Part shown: piece by piece, positions 1 through 10,835 of the stretch
How the letters are laid out: every line of letters begins with the position of its first letter
Position numbering within the stretch: position 1 is the stretch's first letter
Origin: Euptelea pleiosperma
Lineage: Eukaryota; Streptophyta; Magnoliopsida; Ranunculales; Eupteleaceae
NCBI GenBank assembly: GCA_035048495.1
Contig: CM068544.1
Span: 9,852,138 to 9,916,137, forward strand
Direction of reading: 5' to 3'
DNA: 64,000 bases
Notes under the pieces: generated by a model
The model's input: the letters and a program-made list of their open reading frames with translations, nothing else
What the model was told of the DNA's origin: nothing
Databases searched by the model: none
Program-made: the position numbers and the translations under genes

Positions 1-1025
1 ATTGCTGATGCACACATTGGGTGTGGGGACGATGACATGTCGACGGCATTTGACAAACTCAAGGCAGAGGTTACCATTTTTTAACAGCCAACATACGTCG
101 ATATTTTCGATACACCATGTGCCGTAGAGAGTCTACTTTCGGACTCTTTCGATAAAAAATTATTCGAGTGTCAAGAACACTTTGAGTCTGACTTCATCTC
201 AGAGTCAGACAATTTTGGTATTATTGATCTGCAAAAGTCTGCTCCATTCAGATACATTCCCGCTAAACTCAATGAGTTTGCAGCTCTGCTAACCATGGTC
301 AGAGAACCCACTACTACTCTCCTCTCAATTTTTACTGATAAGCTTCGATGCCTCCTTATTGAACTAAATATTTTTGCGGGTCTGCTCAGAACACTTACTA
401 TCCTTCTTTCAGTTTATACTGAGAAAGACCTATTCTACACAGGTATACCTAGACAAGGGATAGGATAATAGTCTCTGTTCCACCTTAGAAGAGTGCAGAT
501 TCACTCAGTCTCCATGAGTTTTAACCTAATGGAGGTACTTGATATACCTCCATCATGTCTGGCTGAAGACGTAAAACTTAGCACTTTCGGAAAGGCAATT
601 CTGGTATTCCTAGAGTACATGAGTCTCAGCATTTGTTATTACTGTGATATCTCTGGACATGCAAGTACATTCATTCTTTCAATAATCAGGTACCACACAC
701 TGTCAAGTTTATGCCGACTTGGTAACATCCTCCCTGAACCTTTGCATCATCATTACCGATTTTCCATCATTTTATGTCTCAGTCATGAGCACCGAAGGAC
801 AGTGCTATATTTTGGTTGGGGATGGGTTTTTACCAAAACTCATGTTTTTATTTTGATAAAAAAAATAATAAAAAGAAAGGAAAAAAGATAGAGAAACCTT
901 GTGTTTTTGGGTGTGATTTCATGTGATTTTCGAAAATGCCCTGACTTGATTAGTGAAAACCTTCCAGAAAGTCTATTAATTGAAAAGGATGTTTGTTTTG
1001 AAAAATCACTTGTTAGCTCGTCATT
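1..1025 (+). repeat. Diverged repeat, copy A, with reading frame ending at 468
   Basis: This stretch is a diverged same-strand copy of 4530-5470. Seen: one frame is open from about 70 to a TAA at 466-468, and its peptide parallels copy B block by block (shared words include LNEFAALLTMVREPTT, YTEK and GIPRQ). Homology then continues through non-coding sequence (TTTTGGTTGGGG near 810, TCACTTGTTAGCTC near 1005). I do not recognise the protein. It is probably an internal segment of an old, large retroelement rather than a host gene, because the repeated unit runs well beyond the frame and lies among other repeats. The left end is cut by the window. Confidence 0.6.
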
Positions 1026-2217
1026 CAGTTTGAAAGCAAACATTACTATAATGGATTGAAAACTCTTTGAAAACGTAAATTCTGCAAAAATGTTCACATA
1101 TCAACGTCTGAATTATCCGATGTTTAGATTATCTAGAGATCCAAGGAGAACAATTGTGGAGACCTAATCCAGTGAGCTTTTGAGCTTTTCATTATTTCTG
1201 AGGGTTATAAAATTATTCTGAGTCACAAGATGACTCACAATTCTTCTAGTCCCCTAATATTTCCATTGAGTGGTTGAAAGTAGGTTTTTTCCTTGTTGTT
1301 AGATCGGAAACCCTTGATTTCAACAATATTTGTAATTTCTCAGAATTGGTTCACTTAATCTGCAAATAAGCAGACTTGCACAGTGGCTCGTGTCGGATAT
1401 CATCCGCACTCGAGATTAGTTAGCACAATAAGAAACAAGAATAATCAGAAAATGCTCAGAATAAATGGAAGGGTGAGAATGGTGGAGGTTGATTTAAAAT
1501 ATGCTTGAGATTGTTGCTAAACTATTAAAATGAAAAAAAATATAAGAAAAATGAGAATGAAAAACACAATAAATAAAACAACTTAAACTTGAATTGAAAA
1601 CTTGTTCATTAAACTAAAAACAAATGCTTACAATGCTTGTTCAAATGCTTTACTACGGAAATAACATTAAACCAAATTAATCTAGAAAGCCATTAAAATA
1701 TTACCCTAGAAAGCATATAAAGGTAGAGAGAGAAAAAGAGAGAGAAAGAATGTAGGAAGGTTAGAGAGATGAATTAGAGAGAAGCTTACCATTGAAGAGG
1801 TAGATGGTGCAACTTCAATTGGATCGACCACAATAGGACTGAGGATTGTAGCCTTTGATTGTGGCGGATGGAATGGACAGCAAAGAGACGTTGCTGTTTG
1901 ACGCTTTGCACCTCGAGGTGGAGGCGTTAATGGTGAGCTCGCTAGAGTTGCTCGCTGGAGAAGAAGGGTGAAGAAGAAGAGAAAGAAAGAAGAAAGAGAG
2001 GAAGAGAATGGGGAGGGAACCAACCCAAGAAGGAGAGATCGTAGATTTCTTATAGACTTTTTTTTCTTTTGCTTGTTGTAAAAATGATGACTGTTCGATC
2101 TCTCTAGATCCAACGGTTGGGAATGGGTTAGTTAGATGAGAGAGAGTGTGTGATTAGGATAGAGAGAGATGGAGAAAAGAAGAATCGGTCAAGTGAGACC
2201 AATTCTCTTTTGTTGTT

Positions 2218-2306
2218 GCAAATGGACATGAGCATGGGTCATGGGTATGGTCATGGGTCATGGGTCATGGGCTTAGGTCATGGGCCATGATAGATAGATA
2301 GATAGA
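2218..2306. repeat. ATGGGTC minisatellite followed by (GATA)n
   Basis: Short tandem units related to CATGGGTCATGGGT run from about 2228 to 2290, followed directly by four to five GATA units. This lies inside the minus-strand LTR-like repeat and is absent from its plus-strand counterpart, so it looks like a local expansion. Confidence 0.75.
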
Positions 2307-2354
2307 GAAATAGGTAAGAAGTGAGAGAAAAATACAAAAATAAAAGCATTTGAG

Positions 2355-2409
2355 GGTCTTGAACCTTGGTCTTCTTTATTATCTCTCGTCCGCTCCACCA
2401 ATAAGTCAA
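2355..2409 (-). repeat. tRNA-like Pol III A/B-box segment (SINE-like), minus copy
   Basis: On the minus strand a B-box match (GGTTCAAGACC, complement of 2355-2365) lies downstream of an A-box-like TTGACTTATTGGTGG (complement of about 2396-2409). The same pair occurs in the opposite-strand copy at 6562-6616. The spacing is close to that of a tRNA, but the rest does not fold as a tRNA by eye, so I call it a tRNA-derived segment within the repeat. Confidence 0.45.
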
Positions 2410-2879
2410 ACTTATCCTTTGATGTCAATTGGTGTGGCCTTTAACACCTAAGTCCTTTTCTTGGTCTCCAGCTATTCTTCTCTCTCTTAGTCCTTGTTCC
2501 GGCTCTACGATCCTCTAGCTTTGCCCGTACATGTCTTCTATCTTTTTATTCTAGCCTGTTGGCTCTTTAAGCTTTGATAGAAGTCTTCTGTGGTTGATCG
2601 TGGGCCCGCCAATCCTCGAGAATCGCCCGATAGGGTCTCCTGCAAGTGAAAAAGCGCGTAATGAGATTCAACTAAAACAGCTTGATACTGGATTATCTGA
2701 AATGTGTATATTTTATGCAAATAGTCGATTTTCGTCTAAAGAATGCGTTCTACGCAATGGAAGAAACTCTTATGTAGAAAAGTCGACGAAAAGACAAGTT
2801 TTACGTAGGAGAATGCGACATCGCTATAAGAATAATGGCTTAAAAGAAGCACTTTTGAGTGAATATCAGTGGTCTCATT

Positions 2880-4010
2880 AACCTTTGCTTTGGTCATGGA
2901 ACTCAGAACGACATCAAATTTGAATTATTACACAAAGAACCTTCTCTATATCCATTCGAGACATCGAAGATGAAAGTACAAACCCTAGAAAATGATATAG
3001 GCCATCTTTCTAGCCAAAAGACTTTTTAGCTTCCCTAACATCTATACTGTTGGAAATCATTTTTGAACCTGTTGATGAAAACCTTTTCTTGTTAATCCAT
3101 CAACCAAAAACCCAATCCCAAAAAAGAGTTCAATACGATAACCTACTTTTGAGAGGGATTAAAGAGTATTTGGTATGATCATGAAAAGATAGAAACCAAG
3201 AAAAAAAAACAAATGGTTCGAGCTAAAAAGAAACATGATCAGAAAGAAAGAAAAAAAAAGAATCTGATAAAGGTTGAAGAATATCCAAAAAGACAAAAAT
3301 TAAAATAAGAAAAGAAGAAAAGTCAAGGAAATGATATACCTTGGAAAAGTTTCAAAGAATAGTGAGATACCCTCTCAGAATTTTTTAATTCTAGAATATC
3401 CTTCTTTTCTGAACCTATCTTAAGCCTCGATACAACCTATGCAAGTCCTATTTGATTCCAGATTTGTACCATCATCAAGTGTGGAGAATGGAGAAAAGAG
3501 AAATTATAGAGTTTGATCCGACGTTCTTAAGTGCTATGACATTCCAATCATGAGATCTTCTTAAATCTTCTTATACCCTCCATTCAAGAACTATATATGT
3601 GAGACGTTTGCCAATTTTTATATTCATCTCCTCACATATAGTTTGAGAGAAAAGTATAAAACCATTTCTGAGTGATTCACTTCTGAGTGGTATACAAGTG
3701 AGGATTGAAGTCGAGGCATAGAGTCTCTAAGGAGATCTAGATATCTCTACTGCCAGATAAGGATGATGTTGAACACACACACACACTGAGTCTGAATAAT
3801 CTTTTGTTTGAAGGTCCATTTGTAGAAGTGTTGCATTTTGCTTATTAGTTCTAATTTGTGAATGATTTCTTGAATCCTTGAAATCATCTGACAAACGGAG
3901 TTTTTTTTTGAGTAATGCAAATAAGTTTTCTAGCATATTATGCCAAGCCCTTTTTAGCTCACTTATTTTGCAGTAATTGCCAAGGATTGGCAATATGCTA
4001 GTTGGGGGTT
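2880..4010. other. AT-rich stretch, no gene recognised
   Basis: Purine-rich, stop-dense sequence with A-rich runs (3185-3340) and an (AC)n tract near 3772-3787. Short frames here do not resemble a known protein. A G-rich TTGGGGGTTG immediately precedes the TGATATTC repeat start at about 4012 and looks like a polypurine tract, which suggests the stretch is the 3' interior of a decayed LTR element. Confidence 0.35.
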
Positions 4011-4011
4011 G

Positions 4012-4135
4012 TGATATTCACTCAAAAGTGCTTATTTTAAGCCATTATCCTTATAGCGATGTCGCATTCTCCTACGTAAGACTTGTCTTTTCCTCGACTT
4101 TTCCACATTGAGTCAAAATGAGATTCGAAAAGGGC
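4012..4135 (+). repeat. Third start of the TGATATTC repeat, truncated
   Basis: About 120 bp match the starts near 2868 (minus) and 6110 (plus), including TCTCCTACGTAA. The match then stops and sequence rich in GGTCGACCG follows. A G-rich tract just upstream supports an LTR 5' boundary. Confidence 0.5.
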
Positions 4136-4350
4136 GGGGTTGACCGTACTTTTGGCCGATCGACCTAACCTTCTAGTCGGTCGCCCGCTCAGGTAAGTAC
4201 TTGATTATCTCGAACCCAAGAGTTTGGGTCGACCGCACCTTTTTGGCCGGTCGACCGAACATCCGGTCGCCCATTCAAAAAGGTCGGTCGGCCAGACTTC
4301 TTAGTCCAACATCGAACATTTATAGCCCGACCCGAGTTGCTGGCAGGCTT
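4136..4350. repeat. GC-rich block with repeated GGTCGACC/GGTCGCCC motifs
   Basis: Motifs of the type CCGGTCGACCGAAC and CGGTCGCCC recur several times on a background richer in G+C than its surroundings. Clusters of short palindromes like this occur in some plant copia LTRs. I cannot assign it to a named element. Confidence 0.4.
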
Positions 4351-4352
4351 GA

Positions 4353-4937
4353 TTGACCTGGCCTCACTTAAGCCCGACCCGATGGGCCAAATTGCCACCC
4401 TTAGACATTCCTACTACTGAGCCGTGTCTAGAAAGTGGGGCTCCACCTGTCCTGGACCAACCGTTCCCCACCAAGGATGAACACATCGATTGCAAGGATT
4501 GGAACACATCGATCGCATTAGGAAACCTTGAGGAAGAGGTCAACAGTTTTCAACAGCCACCCAACGTCGATATTTTTGATGAACCATGTGCTATAGAGAG
4601 TCTACTTTCGGACTCTCCCGAGGAACAATTAGATAAGTGTCAAGAACACTTTCAGCCTAACTTCAAATCGGAGTCAGACAATTCTGGATTTACTGATCTG
4701 CTGGAGTCTGCTCCATTCAAATACATTCTCGCTAAACTCAATGAGTTTGCGGCTCTACTAACCATGGTCAGAGAACCCACCACCTCTACCCTCTCAGTTT
4801 TTACTGAGAAGCTTCGATCCTTCCTCGATGAACTACATGTTTTTTCGGGTCTTCTTAGAGAACTTACTCTCCCTATCTCAATCTACACTGAGAAAGAGCT
4901 TTCTTACAATGGTATACCCAGGCAATGGATAGGCTAG
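4353..4937 (+). CDS. Unrecognised 194-residue repeat-encoded frame (copy B)
   Basis: An open frame of 194 codons whose last 130 or so residues parallel the frame in copy A. Seen: acidic, hydrophilic N-terminal half; a central AKLNEFAALLTMVREP block; a Ser/Thr-rich EKLRSFLDEL block; and a C-terminal YTEKELSYNGIPRQWIG. No catalytic motif, zinc knuckle or membrane segment is obvious. The two copies differ at many positions yet remain colinear and open, which suggests past protein coding. It is probably part of a retroelement; a function cannot be assigned. The true start is uncertain because the upstream part (before about 4520) lies in unrelated repeat sequence. Confidence 0.4.
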   Translation: MTWPHLSPTRWAKLPPLDIPTTEPCLESGAPPVLDQPFPTKDEHIDCKDWNTSIALGNLEEEVNSFQQPPNVDIFDEPCAIESLLSDSPEEQLDKCQEHFQPNFKSESDNSGFTDLLESAPFKYILAKLNEFAALLTMVREPTTSTLSVFTEKLRSFLDELHVFSGLLRELTLPISIYTEKELSYNGIPRQWIG

Positions 4938-4939
4938 CT

Positions 4940-5333
4940 ATTTCAACTCCACCTGAGGAAATGGGAAGACTGATGATTCACTCAGTCTCCATGAGTTTCA
5001 ACCTGATTTGGGGTACTTAATGTACCCCCGTTATGTCTAGGTGAAGACGTAAAACTTAGCGCTTTCGGAAAGGCAATTCCGATATTCCTAGAATTACATG
5101 AGTCGCATGCATTTATTACTGTTATATCTATGGACATGCATGTACAGGTACAATCATTTTAGAAAATCGAGCGATACCTTATGCCGCATTGGTAAAACCC
5201 TTCATACACCCTTGCATTATGAATAATCGATCTTTCAACATTTTATGTCCCTGTCATGAGCACCGAGAATGGTGTTGTATTTTGGTTGGGGGTGGGTATT
5301 TACCAAACTCATGTTTTCCTTTTTATAAAATAT

Positions 5334-5396
<63 letters not shown>

Positions 5397-5470
5397 CGTT
5401 AAGTCTATTTATTGAAAATGATGTGATTTAAAAAAATCACTTGTTAGCTCTTAGTTCAGTTTGATCAACC
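4940..5470 (+). repeat. Non-coding remainder of repeat copy B
   Basis: This continues the homology to 470-1025: the GACGTAAAACTTAGC block, the TTTTGGTTGGGG block near 5281 and TCACTTGTTAGCTC near 5438. It is interrupted by an (AT)n expansion at about 5335-5392 that copy A lacks. Confidence 0.6.
5335..5392. repeat. (AT)n microsatellite
   Basis: About 50 bp of near-perfect AT dinucleotides within repeat copy B. Confidence 0.95.
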
Positions 5471-5571
5471 TGTGGTGTGAAAGGAACTTTGGCTTTTACA
5501 AATTTAGTTCTTGAAGACGATGGGATATTAGCATTATCAACATATCTAAGTTCACGCTTATCTCCACATCT

Positions 5572-6078
5572 CTATCCCACACTTAGAATCTCATTTAATT
5601 TCTTAGTGCTTTGAGAAATATAAGGCAAGTCCTTTTTTAGTTGAACTAAATCAAGTTCAAGTGACTTTCTCTTCTCCAGACATTCTTGATAATTAGATTC
5701 AAAAAATTTAACTTTGTCTTGGAGGCTAGCTTTATCTTCTTCAAGCTGTCTAAAAATAGTTTCATATTTTTCATGCTCACTCTCAAACGATTTCTCAGCA
5801 TCCGTACAAATTTGGAACTCGCATTCTAAGAGCTTGTTTCTCTCTTGAAGAGATTTCTTATCTTCCCTAAGCTGACCAACTAGCACTGATAATTCATTAT
5901 TGTCTAGTTTAAAAGTAGAATTTTCAGAGTCAAAAAATTCAACTCTAGTAGTTAATTTCTTATTTGCTTTTACCAACATCAGGCTTTCTTTATACAATTC
6001 TTTATACACAATATAAAGATCACCTTGATCTTCACTGTCTGAGTCAATACGACTATTCAGAGTGAACCCTTCTTTCAA
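5572..6078 (-). pseudogene. Copia/SIRE-like gag coiled-coil fragment
   Basis: A 168-residue minus-strand frame, highly charged and Lys/Glu/Leu-rich, with the pattern of a long coiled coil (words such as ANKKLTTRVEFFDSEN and LREDKKSLQERN). This style, with repeated 'KKL...EN..L' spacing, is typical of the C-terminal gag region of plant SIRE/Maximus-type Ty1/copia elements. No zinc knuckle, protease or RT is adjacent. Its orientation agrees with the minus-strand SIRE-like LTR and primer site at 8781 and beyond, so the TGATATTC repeat (6108-8760) may have inserted between them. That order is an inference. Confidence 0.5.
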
Positions 6079-6107
6079 TATCTTTATAGTGAAAACAATG
6101 AACCTGA

Positions 6108-8760
6108 TATTCGCTCAAAAGTGCTTATTTTAAGCAATTATCCTTCTAGCGTTATCACACTCTCCTACGTAAAACTATCATTTTTATCAACTTTTTTACG
6201 TAAGAGTTTCTCTTATTGTATTGAATACATTTTTCTTGTCAAAATGGTATATTCGCATGCATTCATACGCATTTATTTGACTCACATGCAAAGCCATTTT
6301 GTAGAAATCTCATTATGCGACTTTTCTATCATGGAGGCACTAATCGGACAATTTTGATGAAATGTGGGCCCACAATCAACCTCCAGAACCCAGGATTAAA
6401 GCTCAAGAGCCAACAGGCTGAGGATGAGAAGATATAGGCCAAGAACGGGAAGAGCCAGAGAGTCGAAAAAGTCTGAGAGAAAATCAAGAGAGAAGGAGAT
6501 ACAAGTCCTCAAAAAAGAGACCAAGGAGATTAAAGCTTATCAACTAACACAAGATGAGGACTTGCTTAGTTGGTAAAGCATGCAGAAGACCAAGTCAAAG
6601 ATCAAGGTTCAAGACCCTCTGCTAGCATTTCTCCTTTGTTTTTGTAATATTTTCTCTCTCCTCTCTCTAAACCCTTATGCTCTCCCTCCTCTCAAATTCA
6701 AACCATCCGATACTCGCTCCTTCAGCAATTATTCTATCCTATGGCCCACCATGATCGATCTTCGCCGTTCAATGATCTATTTCATCATAACCATCCATTT
6801 CGACTGTCTGATCACCAACAGATCAACCATCCGATTGCTAAATCAATTATCCGATATCCATCCTACCCACCATCTCATGTCAAAATCCCATCCATCCATC
6901 CATTCACTTCATGATCATGCATGATTAACCACTAAATCCCCATCATCACTATGCGATTGCCACACGGACTACAAGATTAACGGTTGCACCGTGGAGAGGA
7001 TGCTACCACAAGAATAAGGTGGCTTTTGCAAGAAAAGTAATTTACCCAAAATTGAAAAATGGTTTATGAAAAATGGTTTTTCACATTAAAGTCAAGAGTT
7101 GGTGGATTTGCAAAACGTGTGTAAGATCTTGGGTATTCTTTGGAAAATAAAAGATTTTATTCTTTTGAAAAAGGAGAAGTCAAAGACATTTGGAAAGTAT
7201 GGACATGTTTTAATGGGAGATGTTTCAAAAAAAAAATATATTTTATGGATTTGTTGATATGGCAAGAATGAACGGTGAAAGCAAGGAGTTTATTTCTAAA
7301 AATGGGAAAATGATTTTTTAAAGTGTTTCTTTTAAATAAGATTGCAAAAGAAAGAAAGTTTTGGAAACTAAAAGAGGAAAGTTGTTGAAGTGGCTAAGAT
7401 TCCATGGCATGAATGGAGAATGGAGATAGACTCTCCATATATGCTCCATCTCTCCCACGTTTTTAAGGAGGCCAGCCAAAAACCCTAAACGATTCTCTCC
7501 CTTCCACTCCCCCCTCCATGAACCTTCACCCACGGTCCATCCATCTCTCAAAACCGTCCTCTCCTCTTGACTTTTTCCTTTGGGAAACCTAGCCGCCCCC
7601 TCTCCATTGAAGTCCACCCATGCTCCTACGTTTCCAGCAAGCCGTTAGCCACCTCCTCTCTCTTTCTTGCTGTTTCAACACCAAGCCGTCACCCTCTTCT
7701 ACTGGATCATTTTCAAGAACAAAAAAAAAAGAATAACAAAAAAAAAAAATAGGAAAGAAGAAGAAGAAGGTTTGAAGAAGAAGAGAGGAGATCCAAACCT
7801 CCTCTACCGCCTCATCAACACCTGCAACGCTGAGTTGCAGGTCTGCCACCAGCCACAACCATCGCCGCCCCCACCAACATATCATCTCCTTGTCGCTGCC
7901 ATCGTGGAGGCTCCATTCACGTTGCTGGACCCGCTTCTCCTTATTGCAACGCCTCCTCCAGCCACAACCAAGCACAAGAAATACCAACCGTTCAACCCTC
8001 CATCACTGCCTCATCCTTTAGAGGAATCACCTTGTTGCCTTCTACCGCCTGCTCACCACTAAGGAGTCTTCATCTCGCCAATCACGAGCAGCAACCATCG
8101 TTGTTGCTGGTGTGACCCTTCATCCTTCACCTATCCATCTCACCAAGCGCTGTTGCATCAACTCGCCAACCGAACCAGCATCACCGTTCCCCTCTCAACT
8201 GCTCATACTCCTCTAATGGTAAGTAGTAGAGCTCATCTTCTTGGTTCTTGATCTCCTTACTCTAATTGCTCTCTCACTTTCTAGTTAGATTCTTGTTTTA
8301 TTTGTTTTTAAGCAAATTAAGTCTAGATGTGTAGCAACACTTATGTTTTGATTAATGAGAATTCTAGTTTTGTTTCTTTTTAGCTTTCTCGAAGGAATGT
8401 TATTTATTTCATGCTTTTTCCATTTTAGCTCTTTATTAATCTTGATAAATCGCAAGTTCTCAAAAAGAAATTTTGTTTTTAATTCCTTAACCACCATTCT
8501 CATCCCTCCATCCTTTTCTTTTTAGCAATTTCTTAGAAAAAAATTCATCATTTTATGTTCGATGTTTGCACTAACTAACCCCCGAGTGCGGACGATATCC
8601 GACACGAATCCCTATGCTAGAATCTTTGAATTTTGCAGGATAATAGGATAAAAATCGAAAAAATTACAACTTTTGTTGAAATTAGGGTTTCCGATCCAAC
8701 GACACGGAAAAACCCTACTTTCATAACCAATTTTACAAGAATCTAAATTCAGGTGATTAA
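6108..8760 (+). repeat. LTR-like repeat starting TGATATTC, plus copy
   Basis: The longest copy of the family. From 5' to 3': the conserved start, a GGGCCCAC block at about 6366, a tRNA-like A/B-box segment (6562-6616), an AT-rich part, a CT-rich exon-like block (about 7440-8218) ending at a splice-donor-like ATG|GTAAG, and a tail with GTGCGGACGATATCCGACACG near 8586. The minus-strand copy at 1150-2868 shows the same order. Several translated frames in the CT-rich block are low-complexity and are not called as genes. Confidence 0.5.
6562..6616 (+). repeat. tRNA-like Pol III A/B-box segment (SINE-like), plus copy
   Basis: A-box-like TTGCTTAGTTGG at 6562-6573 and a B box GGTTCAAGACC at 6606-6616, 32 bp apart. 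Conserved in the inverted copy near 2355-2409. Not a functional tRNA as far as I can fold it. Confidence 0.5.
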
Positions 8761-8780
8761 ACCTTTTATGGAATAACCCA

Positions 8781-8791
8781 CTCTGATACTA
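8781..8791 (-). promoter_or_regulatory. Retroelement primer-binding site (tRNA-iMet type)
   Basis: The minus strand reads TAGTATCAGAG, one base from the canonical TGGTATCAGAG. It lies at the inner end of the LTR-like sequence that continues to about 9.96 kb, so the LTR and its element point to the minus strand. Confidence 0.55.
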
Positions 8792-8793
8792 AT

Positions 8794-9960
8794 TAAAATT
8801 ACAAGGTCCGTTATCTTTTACTCAAGAATACCTAGAAGGGGGTGATTATGTATTCAAAAATTAATCTAACATATCACAAGTTTACTGGTCAAGGTAAGGT
8901 GATAAACTCGCATGCCTTAGTTGATTGATAAAATGATTATCACAACTGACTAAAATCAAATATACCTTCATGATATATTGTCTTTTCATCGTTTGATTTA
9001 ATCACTACAATTAGCGGAACAACAATCAAACATCCACAAGACAAAGAGTTTTTCACGGAAATCTTAGCCAAGGAAAACCATGGGACCATGTCCAGATGGA
9101 AAGTATTGCTAATTGGAAAGTTAAACGAAGCAGAAGTTACCTACGCAGCACCGTTACAAATGCAGCTTCCAACCATAGCCAAGGCCCACTACCAATGCGT
9201 TCACGTCCTCTGAATCAACGCTACGACTTCACGCGCGCCCTCCTAATCAAGAAGCCTTGTCCACTTGTTCAGTTTGGTATTCCTCAAACCTACATTCGAT
9301 CAGCCACTCCGATCTTAATGCTCAACTCTTCAGCCTCTGCTAAAGGTGATTGACTCAGTACACCCTGAACCCTAAGTCGCTTAAATAGTGTTGAGCGCAC
9401 TGGTACTCTTAGCCTTGCTAGGTTTAATATTCTAAGTAGGAAACCTAAGTTGAGTGAAGATCAACCACTAAGTTATGATCAAAGAGAAGAGAAAAGCTCT
9501 CAAGAAATAATACTGAAGCTTTGAACTTTTCTTCTTTAAATGAACAACTCCTAATAAATAAAACTCTCTTCTGAGTGTTAATATGTAATCTATAAGTCTA
9601 GAGAAGGATTATATTTATAGAGTTTCGTAGCCTTGAGTCATAAGAGAGGTGGGGAATGTAGAAACTTGAATTTCAGATCTGAAAAGACCTATTTGCGCAC
9701 AGTCCAATCGATTGTACTTTAGGTCCAATCGATTGAGCCAGTACGGATGTGTTTTTCCTTCGTAAATCCAATCGATTGTACCAAGGGTCCAATTGATCGG
9801 ACTCTGCTAAAGTTTCTATTCCGTAGTGTCCAATCGATTGATCAGGAAGATCCAATCGATCGGACTTTGAAACAATTTCTATTCCGTAGGGTCCAATCGA
9901 TTGATTAGGAAGATCCAATCGATTGGATATACCCTAGAGTCAAAATCTTGACTAGACTCG
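8794..9960 (-). mobile_element. SIRE-like copia LTR, minus strand
   Basis: Sequence from about 8815 to 9365 is an inverted, diverged copy of 10275-10795 (shared blocks include ACCTAGAAGGGGG, CATGGGACCA, CTTAGCCAAGGCC and AACCTACATTCGATCAG). Adjacent is the primer site at 8781-8791. The outer part (9690-9930) carries repeated CAATCGATTG palindromes, a feature of several plant SIRE-type LTRs. The outer LTR boundary is not resolved. Confidence 0.5.
9690..9932. repeat. Cluster of CCAATCGATTG palindromes
   Basis: At least eight copies or near-copies of the palindrome CAATCGATTG, mostly written TCCAATCGATTG or CCAATCGATCGG, at irregular 20-45 bp spacing within about 240 bp. Translated frames across them are shadows of the repeat. 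Confidence 0.8.
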
Positions 9961-10271
9961 GGTCTGTCATCTGACTAAGTTTGACCATGATATTTTATTC
10001 ATTTAAAATCTATTCCTATTGCCACTAAGTCACTTACCTTCATAGGCAATTGCACATGATCTTTAATAGACAAATGGGCAGTTACTCAGATGATTCCTGT
10101 CATCAACTGTCTGATTCTTATTGTCTCTGTCTTTTAGTCTTCACGTAGTCTGCGAAGTATGCGTACCACGACATCTTCAACGCGACACTGGTGCTCGTAG
10201 GAACGGTTACAATAATATTTTGTGTCACATAGAATCTTTGCCAAACTAGAATATGAAATTATTCTTTACAG

Positions 10272-10835
10272 GGTGTACTGATCGAATGTAGGTTTGTGGA
10301 GTACCAAACTAAATAAGCGGAAAAGGCTTCATGACTTGGATCGAGGGTGCACGTGTGACTCGTAGCGTAGAAGCCAGAAGACGTGGACGTGCTGACAGTT
10401 GGCCTTGGCTAAGGTTATGTTGTATGGAAATGATGTTGCGTAGATAACTTCTATAACTCGAAACTTTCTAGTTAGTGATACTTTCCGTCTGGATGTGGTC
10501 CCATGATTTTTCTTGGTTATAGTTTTCATGTAAAACTCGCGTGTATTATGGTTGTTTGATTATTTATACTTCTGTACAATTGTTGGATTAACTCAAACGA
10601 TCTAGAAACAATATAACACAGAGATATATGCGATCTTAGTCTACTGAGATAATCAATTATTAATCAATCAATTAATTATTTGTATTGTTGCATGCGATTA
10701 GATTACCCTTATCAGACCAGTAATCTCGTTAGGTTATTAATTTAAATACCTTATCACCCCCCTTCTAGGTATTCGGATAGAAGAGAACGGACTGAATATC
10801 ACATTGTTACTTCAATGTTGTCTTAAAACCTATAT
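10272..10835 (+). mobile_element. SIRE-like LTR 3' part, plus strand, cut by a CACTA end
   Basis: Inverted partner of 8815-9365. The homology stops at 10835, exactly where a CACTACACCAAAA terminus begins, which suggests the LTR was interrupted there. Confidence 0.5.

Larger units (their letters stand above)
1150..2868 (-). repeat. LTR-like repeat starting TGATATTC, minus copy
   Basis: Read on the minus strand from about 2868, this matches the plus-strand copy starting near 6110: the TGATATTC[A/G]CTCAAAAGTGC start, the GGGCCCAC block (2608 versus 6366), AGAGCCAACAGGCT, a tRNA-like A/B-box segment, a CT-rich exon-like block ending in ATG|GTAAG, and a GTGCGGATGATATCCGACACG block near 1400 (versus about 8590). 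The two copies are therefore in opposite orientation about 3.2 kb apart. A long LTR of an old element is the simplest reading. I saw no paired LTR in the same orientation with a primer site, so this stays an inference. Confidence 0.5.

Noticed and set aside
6562..6616. A functional tRNA gene
   Set aside because: A and B boxes are present but I see no acceptor stem or anticodon arm that pairs properly.
7318..8062. Overlapping frames on both strands at 7.3-8.1 kb as genes
   Set aside because: Low-complexity translations of CT-rich and A-rich DNA within a repeat that has an inverted copy elsewhere with different peptides.
9673..9918. 81-codon frame with repeated QSIG
   Set aside because: Translation of the CAATCGATTG palindrome cluster, not a protein.
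9690..9932. CRISPR-like array
   Set aside because: Motif spacing is irregular, units are palindromes of 10 bp, and the context is a plant LTR.
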